A stretch of 10,945 nt of DNA from Acanthamoeba lenticulata (Eukaryota; Discosea; Longamoebia; Acanthamoebidae): the NCBI GenBank assembly GCA_002179805.1, contig NAVB01002656.1, positions 1 to 10,945 on the forward strand, written 5' to 3'. The position numbers and the translations under genes are program-made. Of this stretch, positions 7,934 through 10,945 are shown one piece after another. The notes beneath the pieces are model-generated. The model made no database searches. It worked only from the letters and a program-made list of their open reading frames with translations, and had not been told where the DNA came from. Every line of letters starts with the position of its first letter. Position 1 is the stretch's first letter.

Positions 7934-9183
7934 TCAGTACATGATAGAGGGGACGTAGCAGCCGTCCTTGGGCTCGTCGTAGGCGCCCAACGCCATGAGG
8001 GTGCCCAGGCGCTGCACGCGAAGGCCGGCGTGGTTGAGGCCCCACAACAGAAGCGCGGGGTACTTGCGGTCGATCACGCGCAGAACGATGTCGTCATCCC
8101 GTACGGCTTCGGGCAACGCGAGCGACATGCAGTAGTGAAGCCGGGCCACGATCTCCTCGCTCTCGGCCACGCTGTGGCCCACGCGCATGGCGCTCGTGGA
8201 GTAGCCCACGATGCGCCCGCCCTCTCCGGGTTCCTGCGCGACCATCGGCGCACCGCTTCCCGCTACCCATTCTGGGCTGAGGCAGTCGGTCACCTCCACC
8301 GCGCGGTCCACACCGACGATTCTCCTACCATGGTAGTCACGGTCAGCCCAACGTCGCCCTGCGTGGTGGTTGGTGGGTGAGTGCACGTACTTGTGGAGCG
8401 CGTTGCACTCCGGGACGTCGTCGAGGGTCATCGGGCGGAGGACGAGGTCGCGCCGGGGCTCTGGCCAGTCTGCGGTGCAGCGGCCCATGAGATGGCTGGC
8501 CTGTTCCTTGGGCTCGAAGCCCAGCTTGGCGTAGAGGGCGAAGGAAACGACGTAGTAGACCTCCTGCCCGAGCCGAATCGACTTGAAGCCGTCTCTCCGT
8601 CCCCTCTCTGTCCGCCGCCACACACGGTGAGCACTGTGGCCGGACTCACTCATGTTCTTTAGCGAGACGATGAGCACCGATCAGAGCCTCCATGAGTGCG
8701 CGGCCGACGCCAGGAACCTTGAAGTCGGGGTCGACACTCACTGGACCTGTCATGCCGCGATGAGTCCCTCTGATCCACCCTTGTGTTAGTTGGCCTCGAA
8801 GCACGAACCGACGGAAGCGACCTCGCCTCTCTGGTCCATGAACGCCGAGCCTACGATGGCGCCAGTGCTGGAGTCGGACGCCACGAAGGCAACACTCTGT
8901 TCATGGCCAGTTATGAGGGGTTTTTATTCAAAGGAATTATGTTTTCACCTCCGGAGGTGAAGGGAAGGGATACCTTGTGGCGTGTGGCCAGGGCACGGAG
9001 CCACCGACACATACGCGACGGGTCAGGACCGCCCAGCGAGCGGCCAAAGTAAGGGATTTGAATAGCATCAAACGCGCGCTTGCACACAAGGCCGGCCGCA
9101 TCGGCTTCGTCAAGACTCCGCAGCTCTCGCACCACGAAACTTCTTGCCTCGGTGTTGTACGTTGGAGCTTCTCCTGTGCTCAT
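7934..9183 (-). CDS. GNAT-family N-acetyltransferase
   Basis: Predicted acetyl-CoA-dependent N-acetyltransferase; the acceptor substrate cannot be named. Exons on the minus strand: 9183-8974, 8896-8809, 8746-8650, ~8594-8391 and 8324-7934, total 329 residues with TGA at 7936-7934. Phases agree at each junction. The N-terminal half holds the GNAT core: GAIVGSAFMDQ (82-92) as beta-4, then VSVDPDFKVPGVGRALMEAL with the acetyl-CoA pyrophosphate loop K109-x-x-G112-x-G114, and YYVVSFALYAKLGFEP as motif B. The C-terminal half begins LVLRPMTLDDVPECNALH, which resembles a second GNAT start, and continues IVGYSTSAMRVGHS, suggesting a tandem or degenerate double-GNAT fold. The third intron boundary is uncertain: acceptors at 8595 or 8604 both keep frame. 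The gene is convergent with the decarboxylase; a shared job is not implied. Confidence 0.82.
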
Positions 9184-9479
9184 CTTGTTTAACTAAAGCA
9201 ATAACACTAATGAAAAGGAACGCCAACCAAAATCGCCAAACGAGCTTGTGGAATTCTGAGAGTTCGTCAAAATCGGAGTTTATGGCTTACATGCACACAG
9301 AGCGTGTGGTTTGAGCTTTGTTGGTGTGTACTGTGGGAGTGCCGCTGGATGCGATGCAGGAGGCGATTCCTTCCTTTGTGTTTTGCTTTGCCAACACTTG
9401 TTGGCGCCAAACCAACGCGTGCGCTTACCAAAGGCAAAAAATTGGAATGCAGTGCGAGCAAGAAGGAAGGTTGTTCTTG
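9184..9479. other. Intergenic gap between the PH-domain and acetyltransferase genes
   Basis: 296 bases separate the PH-gene stop from the acetyltransferase start, both on minus. It should contain the 3' end of the first and the promoter of the second. I see no clear AATAAA or TATA box on the minus strand and no coding signal. Confidence 0.6.
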
Positions 9480-10945
9480 TTACGACATCATGAGCCGTTC
9501 TGCGCCCACAGCTGGTCGCAGTTTGTTGGTCTCCACCATATGGTTGAGCAGTTGGCACCATTCCTGCCCACAAGCCACAGATCGCGGTAAGAGTGATGGG
9601 ATCGGGGAAACAACACTCGAGACACACGAAACACGAGTCCAGGCTTGAGGCAGGTACCTGCGCGTCCTCTTCCGAGTCGCAAGCGACGAACCAGTGGCGC
9701 GAGTTGGTGATGATTTCGAGAACGTGAGACGGCGCTTCCTTGGGCACGCGCACCACCACCACGGTCCGTAGGTCCAGTATGCCTGTATACACCCAAGCGT
9801 CAGTTCATGCGCCCCACGCCGCGCCCCGCCTCCTCCTGCCTCAGCGATCGCGTGCCTCGGGGCTGCGGCCGCTCGTCGACGGCGTAGTAGATGAGCTGCA
9901 TGTTCTCGCGGAGGATGAACAGGCGCCGCTTCCAGCTCTTGATCACTCCGCCCCTGCGCGCTCCCGGTAAGCACGCGGGCAAGGCCAAGAAAAAGAGGAG
10001 AAACAGGGAGAAACTGGGATGTACCGCTTGACCATGGAGCCGCACTTGAGGACCCGCACGTCCTGGAGGGTCGACGCGCGCTTCTGCTCGATCGGCGGTC
10101 CCACCAAAAACTGCAGCACTGACGCGAATCCACTGCGTTGCGAAAAGATCATGTGAGGCGATGGTGACAAGCTTGAAGGCCGGGAGGGGGGAGGGAAGCC
10201 GGTACTGTTCCATGTTGGCCATTTCGCTCTCGACCTCGCCGGCCCGCTTGGCCAGAGCCTTTGCTGTTTGGTCTGTGGCCTCCCCGCGTGAGCCCAAGTC
10301 CCTCAAGCATGTGCGTGTTCACACGTGGATGGGTGGACGGGTGTCGCACCCTTTTCCTTGTCCTTCTCCTTGGCGTGCTGCTTGGCTTCCTGCGAAGCCT
10401 TGTGGAGCTTCTTCTTCAGCTGAACGTTCTCGGCCGAGAGCTCCGTGACCTGCGCTCGCAGCTGCTCCAGTTCTTGCTTGTGCTCCTTTGTAAAGAGGCC
10501 CAAATAGATTAATTTATTAGGTCTAATAAAGTAAGAGAGAGAGAGAGAGAGAGAAAAAAAAACAAAACTGGAAAGATAACATTCAACTCGATGCTAATTA
10601 GTAAAAAATTTAATTTTTATTTAAAAGAATTTTTATTTTTATTTAAAAGAAAAATGGTGTACCTTATCAAAGTCCATGTACTTGCGCAGCTCGGCTTGCA
10701 GCGCACGCACGTGCGCCACGAGCCGCTTGTTCATTTCATCCGTCGTCTCGGCCGCGTCGCTCTCTGCAGCTGTCCAACAGACATATTGGGGTGAGGGTCA
10801 GGATGAGCCGAGCCAAGCCAAGCCAAGCCATGAAGTGAATACCAGCCTCCTTGGGGCTTGCCTTGTCGCCGTCGCTCCGCCGCTTCTCGTTGGTGCCGGC
10901 CGGCGCAGCCACGGGCGGTGGCGGTTTGGACCCGCGTGGGCTGAT
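9480..10945 (-). CDS. Coiled-coil, C-terminal PH-domain protein (5' partial)
   Basis: Likely a membrane-associated signalling or adaptor protein that binds phosphoinositides or protein partners through its PH domain; the role is inferred. Exons on minus: 10945-10843, 10769-10663, 10485-10350, 10263-10206, 10132-10025, 9953-9856, 9782-9658 and 9563-9480 (TAA), 272 visible residues with consistent phases. The first visible residues (ISPRGSKPPPPVAAPAG) are Pro-rich, so the start lies beyond the right edge. Residues ~45-134 are a charged coiled coil (EHKQELEQLRAQVTELSAEN and on). The PH fold spans ~157-262: VLKCGSMVKR, IKSWKRRLFIL, MQLIYYAVDE, PRGILDLR, HWFVACDSEEDAQEW, with the conserved C-terminal-helix tryptophan at 247. 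Basic residues in KRGGVIKSWKRR sit where inositol-phosphate ligands bind. The intron at 9783-9855 starts with GC. The acceptor of intron 2 (ACAAAG at 10486) is weak but forced by upstream stops. Confidence 0.85.
9783..9855 (-). other. GC-AG intron in the PH-domain gene
   Basis: Minus-strand intron of 73 bases from GCACGC to TATACAG, joining CGA-G to GC-ATA. The splice yields PRGILDLR, the expected PH beta-3 turn. No GT donor of phase 1 fits. ACTGAC, about 20 bases before the acceptor, resembles a branch site. Confidence 0.75.
10533..10553. repeat. GA dinucleotide microsatellite followed by poly-A
   Basis: A pure (GA)n run, then a short A tract, inside intron 2 (10486-10662) of the PH-domain gene. 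Read on the transcribed minus strand it is a (TC)n pyrimidine tract upstream of the acceptor. Confidence 0.85.
10614..10651. repeat. 16-bp AT-rich direct repeat
   Basis: TTTTTATTTAAAAGAA occurs at 10614-10629 and 10636-10651, offset 22 bases, inside the same AT-rich intron. Likely slippage or small duplication. Confidence 0.8.
10810..10830. repeat. Tandem AGCCA pentamer repeat
   Basis: About four tandem copies of AGCCA lie in the first visible intron (10770-10842) of the PH-domain gene. Non-coding in the model. Confidence 0.8.

Overview
The window looks like nuclear DNA from a gene-dense protist, most likely an amoebozoan such as Acanthamoeba. The evidence is GC-rich exons, many short pyrimidine-rich GT-AG introns, short intergenic gaps and eukaryotic protein families. 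The organism call is an inference from style, not from a marker gene. I see no rRNA, tRNA, CRISPR, transposon or viral gene, and no obvious undescribed multi-gene system. The genes look like independent eukaryotic loci rather than an operon.

Layout. (1) 3-1836, plus strand: the 3' part of a hormone-sensitive-lipase-type alpha/beta hydrolase, cut by the left edge, with a complete catalytic triad across five exons. (2) 1957-3247, plus: a phytanoyl-CoA-dioxygenase-like Fe(II)/2-oxoglutarate oxygenase with two problem junctions, one intron lacking a GT donor and one apparent single-base frameshift next to a GC-AG intron. (3) 3248-4376: about 1.1 kb with no convincing gene, holding a TATA-like element, a 22-bp direct repeat, a 12-bp palindrome and several overlapping upstream ATGs. 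(4) 4377-7817, plus: ornithine decarboxylase in six exons whose junctions all keep frame, giving 801 residues. The last ~466 are a normal decarboxylase; the first ~335 are an unusual leucine-zipper/acidic/basic extension. (5) 7934-9183, minus: a five-exon GNAT acetyltransferase of 329 residues, convergent with the decarboxylase gene. (6) 9480 to beyond 10945, minus: the 3' part of a coiled-coil plus C-terminal PH-domain protein in eight visible exons.

The gene models were built by hand by joining reading frames at splice sites whose phases agree. For the decarboxylase, acetyltransferase, lipase and PH genes the total lengths come out as whole codons, which is good internal support. The most interesting points are the decarboxylase N-terminal extension, that gene's long introns (two of which share collinear blocks), the ATG-rich leader upstream of it, and the non-canonical splice boundaries in the oxygenase and PH genes.
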